Source of the DNA: Bacteroidales bacterium
GTDB taxonomy: Bacteria; Bacteroidota; Bacteroidia; Bacteroidales; WCHB1-69
NCBI GenBank assembly: GCA_017525245.1
Contig: JAFXTE010000053.1
Location: 22,360 to 86,359 of the forward strand
DNA: 64,000 bases
Reading direction: 5' to 3'
Shown here in pieces: positions 49,551 to 56,895 of the stretch. A program made the translations under genes and the position numbers. The first letter of the stretch is position 1. Every line of letters begins with the position of its first letter. The notes below the pieces were generated by a model. It made no database searches. It saw nothing but the letters and a program-made list of their open reading frames with translations, and was not told the DNA's origin.

Positions 49551-49558
49551 CAAAAGTA
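49551..49558 (-). promoter_or_regulatory. Promoter -7 box of the 346-residue secreted protein
   Basis: The minus strand reads TACTTTTG just before the start codon, so the leader would be extremely short. Confidence 0.4.
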
Positions 49559-49730
49559 CAATTTTTTCGTCAAGTCAATATTTTATGCTTTTGTACAAGT
49601 ATGATTAATGAGCAGAAATAGTGTAATTCAACCAAGTGGTTTTCCAAAATTTGTGAACTATTTGTGATTTTCTGCACAAAACCCGTTGAAATCGCCCTTT
49701 TCTCGGTATGGGGATTCGGCAACAAAAAAA

Positions 49731-49756
49731 GCACCGAACTCGTTGAAATTCGGTGC
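49731..49756 (-). terminator. Terminator of tRNA-Asn
   Basis: GCACCGAA and TTCGGTGC pair around a 10-nt loop, with an A-run on the left (Ts on the minus strand), just beyond the tRNA 3' end. Confidence 0.85.
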
Positions 49757-49767
49757 TTTTGTTTTGC

Positions 49768-49840
49768 GCTCCCTCAAGGACTTGAACCTTGGACCCTCTG
49801 ATTAACAGTCAGATGCTCTAACCAACTGAGCTAAGGAAGC
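49768..49840 (-). tRNA. tRNA-Asn (GTT)
   Basis: The minus strand folds as a 73-nt cloverleaf: acceptor GCTTCCT/AGGGAGC, D stem GCTC/GAGC, anticodon stem TCTGA/TCAGA with loop CTGTTAA (anticodon GTT), and T stem CAAGG/CCTTG with loop TTCAAGT. The discriminator base is G, and CCA is not encoded. A -7 box lies upstream and a terminator downstream. Confidence 0.97.
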
Positions 49841-49858
49841 GTTCCTTTTTTGATGGCG

Positions 49859-49866
49859 CAAAAATA
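49859..49866 (-). promoter_or_regulatory. Promoter -7 box of tRNA-Asn
   Basis: The minus strand reads TATTTTTG 18 nt before the tRNA 5' end. Confidence 0.55.
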
Positions 49867-50104
49867 CACTTTTTTTAATATAGTACGCCATTTCAACGAT
49901 TTTTTTCAAATTATTTTCCTTTTTACACTTTTTTCTTTATAAATAGCTAATAATCAGTGTCATATATTTTTTGTTTTATTTTTGAATCGGTGTTTTTTTG
50001 GGTTTTTGAAAAATCGTCTTGGCCTTTTGTAGTCTCTTTTTTGGAAAAAAACAGGTCATTCTCTGCTATTTTTATTCAGCATTCAACATTCAGCATTCAT
50101 AATT
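49867..50104. other. AT-rich gap with a terminal tandem repeat
   Basis: No gene is seen. At 50074-50104 lie imperfect ATTCAGCATTCAACATTCAG repeats, just before the M16 peptidase promoter. Confidence 0.5.
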
Positions 50105-50110
50105 AAATCG

Positions 50111-50118
50111 TACTTTTG
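50111..50118 (+). promoter_or_regulatory. Promoter -7 box of the M16 peptidase gene
   Basis: TACTTTTG lies 25 nt before ATG 50143, which decides this start over the in-frame ATG inside the promoter. Confidence 0.55.
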
Positions 50119-50142
50119 CCGCCGAAAAATAGACAAGCGCCT

Positions 50143-51411
50143 ATGGCAATATCGTTCACCCGACAAATCCTTTCCAACGGACTACATGTGTTGGTTCATG
50201 AGGACCACACCACGCCGTTGGCCGCATGCACCATTGTTTATCGCGTGGGTTCCCGCGACGAAGATCCCTCCTGCACCGGTCTCGCCCACCTGATGGAACA
50301 CTTCATGTTCAGCGGTTCCGACCACGCGCCCGACTTCGACTTGGCCTTGCAAAAGGTTGGTGCTATCAACAATGCCTACACCTCGCAAGACCTTACATGT
50401 TATTATATTGTATTGCCTGCCAATAACATAGAGACCGCTCTGTGGCTTGAATCCGACCGCATGGCCGCTCTCTCTTTCAGCCAGCAGGGTCTTGATGTGC
50501 AGAAGCAGGTGGTGATGGAGGAGTTCAAGGAGACCTGCCTCAACCAACCTTACGGTGACTTGATGATGCAGATTTACGGCATGAGCTATCAGAAACATCC
50601 CTATCAATGGCTGCCTATCGGAAAGGAACTATCTCATATTGAACAAGTTGATATGGGGATTATTCGTAAATTCCATGATACGTTCTATTGTCCAGCGAAT
50701 GCCATTCTCGTGGTGGCGGGGAATGTCCATGCCGAAGAGGTGTTTGCGATGGCTGAAAAGTGGTTCGGCGACATTTTGCCTGGAAAGCAGAACCCCTGCC
50801 AATATCCACAGGAGTCCCCCGCGACGGAAAACCGGCTGAAAGAAGTTTGTAAGCCCGTCCCTGACGATATGCTCTTCAAGAGTTGGCTGATGTGCGAGCG
50901 GACCGCTCCCGACTATTGCGCCTTCGACCTGCTCTCCGACATCCTTGGCACAGGCCAAAGTTCTTATCTTTACCGTAAATTTGTGGTAGAGGAAAGAATC
51001 TTCACCGATATTTCCGCGTCTGTTGCTGGATCAGCTGACAGAGGTTTGTTTTTCATCAACGGACGTCCTGCCGAAGGGGTTTCCATAGAACAGGCAGATG
51101 AAGTGTTGACAAAGTATTTGCTTAATTTCCAGTTTGATAACAAATTGTCGTATGACTTGCAGAAAGTAAAAAACAATGCTGAGTCCATCATTTTGGAGCG
51201 GAATCTGAAGGTGGAGGACCGTGCCAACACGCTGGCTACGGGCGAATTTTACAGTCGCGCCGAGGATTTTGCTGATGAACGTACCGGCTATTTTGCCGTG
51301 ACCGAGAACGACATTCGGCGGATTACCGAAACGATGTTCAGGAAGGAGTGCGGGAATACCTTGTATTATAGACGTGGGACGTGGGACGTGGGACGTGAGA
51401 AATTGTTGTAA
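50143..51411 (+). CDS. M16 family zinc peptidase
   Basis: The 422-residue protein starts MAISFTRQILSNGL and has the inverted zinc motif HLMEH (about 49-53) with the downstream Glu region MEEFKETCLNQPYG. No signal peptide is evident. M16B enzymes usually work as pairs of an active and an inactive subunit encoded side by side; no partner follows here. The last dozen residues (RRGTWDVGREKLL) are encoded by a GACGTGG tandem repeat, so the C-terminus looks altered. Confidence 0.87.
   Translation: MAISFTRQILSNGLHVLVHEDHTTPLAACTIVYRVGSRDEDPSCTGLAHLMEHFMFSGSDHAPDFDLALQKVGAINNAYTSQDLTCYYIVLPANNIETALWLESDRMAALSFSQQGLDVQKQVVMEEFKETCLNQPYGDLMMQIYGMSYQKHPYQWLPIGKELSHIEQVDMGIIRKFHDTFYCPANAILVVAGNVHAEEVFAMAEKWFGDILPGKQNPCQYPQESPATENRLKEVCKPVPDDMLFKSWLMCERTAPDYCAFDLLSDILGTGQSSYLYRKFVVEERIFTDISASVAGSADRGLFFINGRPAEGVSIEQADEVLTKYLLNFQFDNKLSYDLQKVKNNAESIILERNLKVEDRANTLATGEFYSRAEDFADERTGYFAVTENDIRRITETMFRKECGNTLYYRRGTWDVGREKLL
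51372..51402. repeat. GACGTGG tandem repeat at the M16 3' end
   Basis: Four copies of GACGTGG or GACGTGA, in a GACGTGGGACGTGGGACGTG array, lie inside the last codons. A related CGTCTTACGTC repeat lies at 51458-51500. Confidence 0.7.
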
Positions 51412-51497
51412 AACGAAGGGTGAAAAACGAAGGATGGTAAAACGATCCGTAAAGATCAGACGTAAAATCTCAACATCTTACGTCAAACGTCTTACGT

Positions 51498-51866
51498 CTA
51501 TTTCAATAATGCTTTGATTTCCAATAATTTATCCCGAATCTGCGTCAGCGTGTTCACGATGTTGGCGGTTTCGGCCTCTTTCATGAAATTGGTTTTGATG
51601 GCGGTTTTCGCGCCTTGGATGGTGTAACCTTTCACTTTGGTGAGGTACTGGACGGTGCGCAGGATGGCGATGTCGTTTTTGGAGTAGAAACGGTCGCCTT
51701 TTTTGTTCTTGCGCGGCTTGATCATGTCGAACTCCTTTTCCCAAAAACGCAGGGTGGAGGCGGGAACACCCAGGGCCTCAGCGGTTTCGCCGATGCCGTA
51801 CCAGATTTTCTCCTGTTCCGCGATGGATTCGGGTAGCGTGTCAGTGATGGGCAGATTCTCTTCCAT
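51498..51866 (-). CDS. MerR-family transcriptional regulator
   Basis: The 122-residue protein has a MerR winged helix (about 20-90): WYGIGETAEALGVPASTLRFWEKEF, then a recognition wing with KKGDRFYSKNDIAILRTVQYL and a short coiled-coil dimer helix at the end. There is no effector domain, as in the small MerR proteins conserved in Bacteroidota. It lies 5 nt after smpB and is surely co-transcribed with it. The targets are unknown. Confidence 0.9.
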   Translation of the reverse strand: MEENLPITDTLPESIAEQEKIWYGIGETAEALGVPASTLRFWEKEFDMIKPRKNKKGDRFYSKNDIAILRTVQYLTKVKGYTIQGAKTAIKTNFMKEAETANIVNTLTQIRDKLLEIKALLK

Positions 51867-51871
51867 AGTTA

Positions 51872-52327
51872 TTATTCTTCGTCGGTGCGACGACGTTGGT
51901 CGCGCTCCTTGATGGTTTCGCGTTTGTCGTACATTTTCTTACCTTTGGCCAGGCTGATGTCCAGTTTGGCGTACCCGTTCTCGTTGATCCACAGTAGGGT
52001 AGGGATGATGGTGAAGCCGCGCTCGTTGAGTTTGGTCATCAGTTTGCGCATCTCCTTGCGTTGGAGCAGCAGCTTGCGGTCGCGCTTGGGCTGGTGGTTG
52101 TTGTAGCTGCCCTGCGCATATTCGCTGACGTGCATGTTGTGAACCCATAATTCGTTGTTAATGAACGAACAATAGGCATCGGTGATATTGGCGCGACCCG
52201 CCCGGATGGATTTGATCTCCGTGCCGGTCAGCACAATACCCGCCGTGTAGGAAGAGTGCAGATAGTAAAGGAATTCCGCCTTCCTGTTTTTAATCGCGAT
52301 CTGAGTGTCCTGTTTTCTCTTACCCAT
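51872..52327 (-). CDS. smpB: SsrA-binding protein SmpB
   Basis: The 151-residue protein, from [10 protein letters not shown], has the SmpB barrel motifs [32 protein letters not shown], the HYxxYxxGSY-like [21 protein letters not shown] region, and a basic C-terminal tail ([19 protein letters not shown]) that mimics an mRNA path. It delivers tmRNA to stalled ribosomes. The start follows a clear promoter. Confidence 0.96.
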   Translation of the reverse strand: MGKRKQDTQIAIKNRKAEFLYYLHSSYTAGIVLTGTEIKSIRAGRANITDAYCSFINNELWVHNMHVSEYAQGSYNNHQPKRDRKLLLQRKEMRKLMTKLNERGFTIIPTLLWINENGYAKLDISLAKGKKMYDKRETIKERDQRRRTDEE

Positions 52328-52344
52328 GTCTTCTAATTCGGCGG

Positions 52345-52352
52345 CAAAGGTA
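52345..52352 (-). promoter_or_regulatory. Promoter -7 box of smpB
   Basis: The minus strand reads TACCTTTG 17 nt before the smpB start, preceding a GCCGCC stretch. Confidence 0.6.
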
Positions 52353-52391
52353 CATAATTTACGAATATACACATACAGATGAAATTGACGC

Positions 52392-52421
52392 TGTAGAGAC
52401 GTTTCATGAAACGTCTCTACA
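52392..52421. repeat. Perfect 30-bp REP-like palindrome
   Basis: The palindrome starts TGTAGAGACGTTTCA and is perfectly self-complementary. It lies between rtcB and smpB and is identical to the copy at 54912-54941. Confidence 0.85.
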
Positions 52422-52462
52422 ATGGAAACATCTGCGTTTCGCAGATGCACAACACTTCGCCA

Positions 52463-53635
52463 CTACCCTTTGATGACGGCAATGGGGTGCAGCTTGGTCA
52501 GGATTTTCACGAGGTCGGACTCCTGCGCCAGCACCTCGTCAATGTTCTTGTATGCAGAAGGAGCCTCGTCGAGGTCGCTTCGTGTTCGGATGCCGTGGAC
52601 GATGTTCTGCGCGTCGAGGAAAGCGATCTCCGCCTGCAAGTCGATGGTGTTCTGCGCTTCCGTGCGGCTCATCAACCGTCCGGCACCATGCGAACAGCTC
52701 AGGAAACTGTTTTCCTCACCCAAACCCTCCACGATGTAAGAGCAAGTCCCCTGCGAACCGGGGATGATGCCCACCTCGCCGACGCGGGCGCGGGTGGCTC
52801 CCTTGCGATGCACGATCACATTCTCCCCGAAATGGTTCTCCCACGCGGCGTAATTGTGCGCGATGTTGATCATCGGCTCGAACGTGATGTCAGGATAAGC
52901 ATCTTGCAAGATTTCCATAATACGTTGCATCATCAACGAACGGTTGGCTAACGCGAATGCCACGCAATACTGCATTTCCGCCCAATATTGGTGGAACTCG
53001 GGGCTCTTCACCGGAAGGAACGAAAGTTCCATCTCCGGGTTGACGGAGGAAAACCATCGCTCGTTCAGCTGGCGTGCGAGCTTGTCGTAATAGTCGCACA
53101 CCTGTTTTCCCAAATTTCGGGATCCGGAATGCAGCATAATCCAGACAAAGCCCTCCTCATCGCGCTGTAATTCGATAAAGTGGTTGCCACCGCCTAACGT
53201 GCCGATCTGCTTGGTGGCGGCCACATACTGACGTTTCACCACTGTTGTCTGCTCAATGTCGAAATCTTGCGGCATAAGTGCTTCATCCTGAGTGGTTTTG
53301 TGATGTTCCATACCCACTGGGATGCGCTTGCGGATATTGCGCATGATGACCTTGCGCAGCGTCTCCTGCGGAAGATCCTCCACACGGAGCGAACTCTTCA
53401 CCGCGCACATTCCGCAGCCGATGTCAACTCCGACCGCATTAGGGATGACTACGCCTTTCGTGGCTAAAACTGCCCCGATGGGCATCCCCACACCGCCGTG
53501 TACATCCGGCATCAGCGCGAGATGATGGAACAGAAACGGCAGACTGCACAAGTTCGAAATCTCTCTCCAGGCCTTCACGTCACATACGGATGCCCACATC
53601 TTGACCGGCGTGTTTTCAATCATAAATTCTTTCAT
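52463..53635 (-). CDS. rtcB: RtcB-family RNA ligase
   Basis: The 390-residue protein has the RtcB metal and GMP motifs: VGVDIGCGMCAVK (Cys), LGGGNHFIEL (His), IMLHSGSRNLGKQ (His), IAHNYAAWENHF (His) and the GMP-accepting SCSHGAGRLMSR (His). It joins 2',3'-cyclic phosphate RNA ends to 5'-OH ends for tRNA or rRNA repair. It is shorter than E. coli RtcB, like the second RtcB type in many bacteria. It is divergent from a WYL regulator with a shared operator-like repeat. Confidence 0.92.
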   Translation of the reverse strand: MKEFMIENTPVKMWASVCDVKAWREISNLCSLPFLFHHLALMPDVHGGVGMPIGAVLATKGVVIPNAVGVDIGCGMCAVKSSLRVEDLPQETLRKVIMRNIRKRIPVGMEHHKTTQDEALMPQDFDIEQTTVVKRQYVAATKQIGTLGGGNHFIELQRDEEGFVWIMLHSGSRNLGKQVCDYYDKLARQLNERWFSSVNPEMELSFLPVKSPEFHQYWAEMQYCVAFALANRSLMMQRIMEILQDAYPDITFEPMINIAHNYAAWENHFGENVIVHRKGATRARVGEVGIIPGSQGTCSYIVEGLGEENSFLSCSHGAGRLMSRTEAQNTIDLQAEIAFLDAQNIVHGIRTRSDLDEAPSAYKNIDEVLAQESDLVKILTKLHPIAVIKG

Positions 53636-53651
53636 AATGACAATAATTTTT

Positions 53652-53722
53652 AGACTTAAACATAAACTTAGACTTAGACTTTAAACTTTGGCTTTGACTT
53701 TGGCTTAAACTTAGACTAAGCT
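53652..53722. repeat. CTTAGACTTTAAACTTTGG-type tandem repeat
   Basis: Imperfect ACTTTGGCTTTGACTTTGG and ACTTAGACTTAGACTT units lie in the rtcB leader, between its promoter and start codon. Confidence 0.65.
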
Positions 53723-53773
53723 CATTTTTGTTTTTGAATTTAGGTGGAAACGTTTCACTTTTAAATTCGGCGG

Positions 53774-53781
53774 CAAAAATA
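53774..53781 (-). promoter_or_regulatory. Promoter -7 box of rtcB
   Basis: The minus strand reads TATTTTTG. It lies 6 bp from the TACTACGCAA inverted repeat. Confidence 0.6.
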
Positions 53782-53787
53782 AAACCC

Positions 53788-53812
53788 TACTACGCAATCT
53801 TTTTGCGTAGTA
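53788..53812. promoter_or_regulatory. Probable operator between rtcB and the WYL regulator
   Basis: TACTACGCAA and TTGCGTAGTA form a perfect 10-bp inverted repeat around TCTTT. It lies 6 and 7 bp from the two divergent -7 boxes. A dimeric regulator bound here would cover both promoters; the adjacent WYL protein is the obvious candidate. Confidence 0.7.
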
Positions 53813-53819
53813 AAAAAAT

Positions 53820-53827
53820 TATTTTTG
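53820..53827 (+). promoter_or_regulatory. Promoter -7 box of the WYL regulator
   Basis: TATTTTTG lies 53 nt before ATG 53881. Confidence 0.6.
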
Positions 53828-53880
53828 CAAAAGTGAAATTTTTCTTTGACGAAGTTTATAACATTCTGAATATTAGCGAC

Positions 53881-54894
53881 ATGCCTTTAACAAAAAATGC
53901 ACTGATCCGATATAAGACGATAGACAATTGTTTGCGCAACCGATGCAAGCGGTGGACTTTGGATATGTTGGTGGATGCTTGTTCCGAAGCACTGTACGAC
54001 TATGAGGGAGTTGGGAATATCTCCAAACGGACGGTGCAGCTGGATTTGCAGATGATGCGCAGCGACCGCTACGGATACAACGCCCCGATTGAGGTTTATG
54101 ACCAAAAGTACTACCGTTACGCGGACCCTGATTACTCCATCACCAATTTGCCGTTGTCACAGCGGGATTACGAGATGATGCAGGAGGCCGTGGGTATGTT
54201 GCGGCAGTTTCAGGATTTTGACTTCTTCACGGAGATGAGCGATGTGGTCAATCGGATGCAGGACCAATTGGCCGTTTCCAAGTCGAACCGAAAGCCTATT
54301 GTGGATTTCGAGCGGAACAGCAACCTCATCGGGCTGAAATACCTCAACCCTTTGTACAACTATATTTCCCGAAAGCAGGTTATAAACGTTCATTATCAGT
54401 CTTTTATATCATTGGAATCCAAAACATGGACGGTTTCCCCTTACTTGCTGAAAGAGTATCGGAACCGTTGGTTTTTGCTTGGAATGCGACACCGCGACGG
54501 AAAATTGCTGACGATGGCTTTAGACCGAATCAAAGGTATTGAACCGAATGACAATGAAATGTTTACAGAGAAAAAGGGGTTCGACAGCAGCACTTTTTTC
54601 AAGGATGTGATAGGTGTGACCAAGACCCGCAAAACCCCTTTGGCAACGGTTCGGTTCGAGGCCGACAAAGATCAAGCTCCCTACGCGGAGACCAAACCGC
54701 TTCACCCTTCGCAGATGATTTTGGAACGGGACGAGGACACAGGAAAGGTGATTTTCGAAATCAAAGTGGTGTTGAATATGGAATTTTACGCGCAGATTCT
54801 TTCCTTCGGCCCCGGGGTCAGGATTCTCGCCCCCGACACTGCGGTGAAAACGATGCGGGATATGGTAAAGAAAATGTATTCACTATATCCGTGA
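53881..54894 (+). CDS. WYL-domain transcriptional regulator
   Basis: The 337-residue protein, from MPLTKNALIRYKTID, has an N-terminal winged helix (about 1-80; WTLDMLVDACSEALYDYEG, SKRTVQLDLQMMRSD), a WYL domain (about 150-235; INVHYQSFISLESKTWTVSPYLLKEYRNRWFLLGMRH) and a C-terminal WCX region. WYL domains sense ligands, often nucleic acids or nucleotides, in DNA damage, phage defence and stress regulators. It is transcribed away from rtcB across a probable operator, suggesting control of RNA repair and autoregulation. Confidence 0.9.
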   Translation: MPLTKNALIRYKTIDNCLRNRCKRWTLDMLVDACSEALYDYEGVGNISKRTVQLDLQMMRSDRYGYNAPIEVYDQKYYRYADPDYSITNLPLSQRDYEMMQEAVGMLRQFQDFDFFTEMSDVVNRMQDQLAVSKSNRKPIVDFERNSNLIGLKYLNPLYNYISRKQVINVHYQSFISLESKTWTVSPYLLKEYRNRWFLLGMRHRDGKLLTMALDRIKGIEPNDNEMFTEKKGFDSSTFFKDVIGVTKTRKTPLATVRFEADKDQAPYAETKPLHPSQMILERDEDTGKVIFEIKVVLNMEFYAQILSFGPGVRILAPDTAVKTMRDMVKKMYSLYP

Positions 54895-54911
54895 TAGGGC
54901 TTCCCCCATCC

Positions 54912-54941
54912 TGTAGAGACGTTTCATGAAACGTCTCTACA
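54912..54941. repeat. Perfect 30-bp REP-like palindrome (second copy)
   Basis: Identical to the copy at 52392-52421. It follows the WYL gene stop by 17 nt. Confidence 0.85.
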
Positions 54942-55020
54942 ACAACGCCTTTACCTTTCTACGAACAACGCCACGTTAATAAAATTCTCCGAAAGCGGAT
55001 GGGCGTCCCCGCGACAATCG

Positions 55021-55028
55021 TATCTTTG
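55021..55028 (+). promoter_or_regulatory. Promoter -7 box of folA
   Basis: TATCTTTG lies 17 nt before ATG 55045. Confidence 0.55.
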
Positions 55029-55044
55029 CGCAAAATTACGTATT

Positions 55045-55533
55045 ATGAGTATAAGTATGATTGCGGCTGTGGGTCAACGGTTGGAGCTGGGTTACCAGAA
55101 CCAGCTGCTGTGCCATCTGCCCGTGGATTTGAAGCATTTCAAGGAAATCACCTCCGGACACACGGTGCTGATGGGCGACCGCACGTGGGATTCGCTGCCT
55201 AAGAAGCCCCTGCCGAACCGCCGAAACATCGTCATCACCCTCGACGACATCGAGTTCGAGGGGGTCGAAACGGTACACTCCATCGATGCCGCGCTCAAGC
55301 TCGTGGCCGACTACGAGGAGGCCTTCGTGATGGGCGGCGCCACTATGTACCGACTTTTCCTGCCTCACGCCGATAAACTTTACCTCACCCGCATAGTCTC
55401 TGACTTCACGGCTGATGTCTGGTTCCCCGAAATTGACGAAAACGAATGGAAAATCGTGGAATCCGAATTCGTGCCGAAAGATGAAAAAAACGCTTACGAT
55501 TTATATTTCCAAACCTTAATAAGACAAAAATGA
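55045..55533 (+). CDS. folA: Dihydrofolate reductase
   Basis: The 162-residue enzyme has MIAAVGQRLELGYQNQLL, the catalytic acid in HLPVDLKHFKEIT (Asp about 29), the NADPH-binding VLMGDRTWDSLP, NRRNIVITLD and MGGATMYRLFLP. It makes tetrahydrofolate. The position after the WQ/N loop carries Cys instead of the usual Trp (LLCHLP). Its stop overlaps the next start (ATGA). Confidence 0.94.
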   Translation: MSISMIAAVGQRLELGYQNQLLCHLPVDLKHFKEITSGHTVLMGDRTWDSLPKKPLPNRRNIVITLDDIEFEGVETVHSIDAALKLVADYEEAFVMGGATMYRLFLPHADKLYLTRIVSDFTADVWFPEIDENEWKIVESEFVPKDEKNAYDLYFQTLIRQK

Positions 55534-56084
55534 AAAGAATAATCGTTGTTTTGGTTGCCATTTTTGCATGTTTGGCAACTTTCGCCCAGAAGACGACAGA
55601 AATCCCGGAAGCCCCGTATCTTCCTATTGATGAACGCACCAACCTGATCACCTATCAGGATGTCGTGAAACAAGAAGGAACCCCTAAAGTGTTGTACGAC
55701 AGGGCGATGGAATGGGTAAAACAGTACTATAAGAATACCGCCGAGGTTATCAAGAGTGCCGATCCGGAGAAATGCGTCCTCAATATGCGCTCTAGCGTGC
55801 GGATTTTCTATAAGGATAAAGATGGCACCATGCGCTTCAAGAACATCGTTTATTACAATTTCAAGCTTGAATGCCGCGACAACCGCTACCGCTACACCAT
55901 CACCGATTTTAAGGAGAAAGCCACCGGCTCCGCGCCTATCGAGGTCTGGTTCAACACCTCCGCCTCCGGCTGGACTCCAAGCATGTACGGCTACCTTTCC
56001 CAAATCGACGAGGAGATGCAGAAGCTCATCGAATCGTTGGAAGAGGGTATGCAGCCGAAAGAGGAGTTCGTGGACGAATGGTGA
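55530..56084 (+). CDS. Secreted DUF4468-like protein
   Basis: The 184-residue protein has a signal peptide (1-19) and a TBP-like fold domain (about 30-150; ITYQDVVKQEGTPKVLYDRAM, FKNIVYYNFKLECRDNRYRYTITDF), as in DUF4468 proteins of Bacteroidetes. The function is unknown. It overlaps folA by 4 nt and is thus translationally coupled to it. Confidence 0.7.
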   Translation: MKRIIVVLVAIFACLATFAQKTTEIPEAPYLPIDERTNLITYQDVVKQEGTPKVLYDRAMEWVKQYYKNTAEVIKSADPEKCVLNMRSSVRIFYKDKDGTMRFKNIVYYNFKLECRDNRYRYTITDFKEKATGSAPIEVWFNTSASGWTPSMYGYLSQIDEEMQKLIESLEEGMQPKEEFVDEW

Positions 56085-56088
56085 TTCT

Positions 56089-56122
56089 TTAATTCATAAT
56101 TCATAATGCACAATGCATAATG
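56089..56122. repeat. AATTCATAATGCA tandem repeat containing a start codon
   Basis: TTCATAATTCATAATGCAC and AATGCATAATG units end in the ATG at 56120, the start of the MbnP-like gene. GTAGGGG follows directly. Confidence 0.6.
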
Positions 56123-56872
56123 TGTAGGGGTTGCAGGAGATTTTGGTTCTGCGTTTTGTTCGCTTTGTTATGCAGTGCGTGTACGCGTGAACCTGCCGGG
56201 CACATTAAACTGAATTTTTCTTTTGTCGTTGATAATGATTCCCTGCGGTTGGATACTTGTATGTATCGGAATGCCGCAGGGAATTTGTATGAAGTCAATG
56301 ACGTGCAGTTTTTCATCTCGCATGTACGGTTGGAAACTACCTCTGGCGAGATAGTGGAAATTGCCGATAATCAAGGGATTCACTATACTGACATCCGTAT
56401 TCCCAGGACGCTTTCGTGGAGCATCGCGGACGAGTTCCCCGCCGACGAGTACAAGTCGATTACGTTTGTGTTCGGGTTGGAAGGGGAGCAGAACACCACC
56501 GGCTATTTCTCGAATCCGCCGGAGAACAACATGAGCTGGCCCGATATCCTCGGGGGCGGCTACCACTATATGAAGATCAACGGTCGCTGGATTGACGGTT
56601 CCGGTGTGCGGCAGCCCTTCAACCTGCATTCGGGTAAAATCGCCACCGACAACGGTTTTTCCGACAACACCTTCACCGTGACGCTGCCGTTGTCGCAGTT
56701 CGCGGTCATCCACAAAGAAACCGCCGAGCTCACCTTGCAGATGAACGTGAACGCCTGGTTCTCAAATCCTTACCTTTTCGATTTCAACGTCTTCGGTGGT
56801 AGCATCATGCAGAACCGCGAGGCGCAGGAGGTGCTAAGGGAGAATGGGAGGGATGTGTTCGGGGTGAGATAG
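56120..56872 (+). CDS. MbnP-like lipoprotein
   Basis: The 250-residue protein has a lipoprotein signal (LLCSACTREP, Cys about 21) and the MbnP family pattern: KLNFSFVVDNDSLRLD, VNDVQFFISHVRLE, a SITFVFGLEG segment and GGGYHYMKINGRW (about 155-167). Methanobactin-associated MbnP proteins are copper-linked, and such genes are usually paired with a di-haem MbnH or a TonB receptor, neither present here. The start codon lies inside a tandem repeat. Confidence 0.75.
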   Translation: MCRGCRRFWFCVLFALLCSACTREPAGHIKLNFSFVVDNDSLRLDTCMYRNAAGNLYEVNDVQFFISHVRLETTSGEIVEIADNQGIHYTDIRIPRTLSWSIADEFPADEYKSITFVFGLEGEQNTTGYFSNPPENNMSWPDILGGGYHYMKINGRWIDGSGVRQPFNLHSGKIATDNGFSDNTFTVTLPLSQFAVIHKETAELTLQMNVNAWFSNPYLFDFNVFGGSIMQNREAQEVLRENGRDVFGVR

Positions 56873-56895
56873 CAGTAAGGTAATACCGAGTTTGC

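Larger units (their letters stand above)
53753..53838. promoter_or_regulatory. Outer inverted arms TTTCACTTTT/AAAAGTGAAA
   Basis: A perfect 10-bp inverted pair (53753-53762 and 53829-53838) lies just downstream of each divergent -7 box, so both transcripts would begin near AAAAGTGAAA. Confidence 0.5.
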
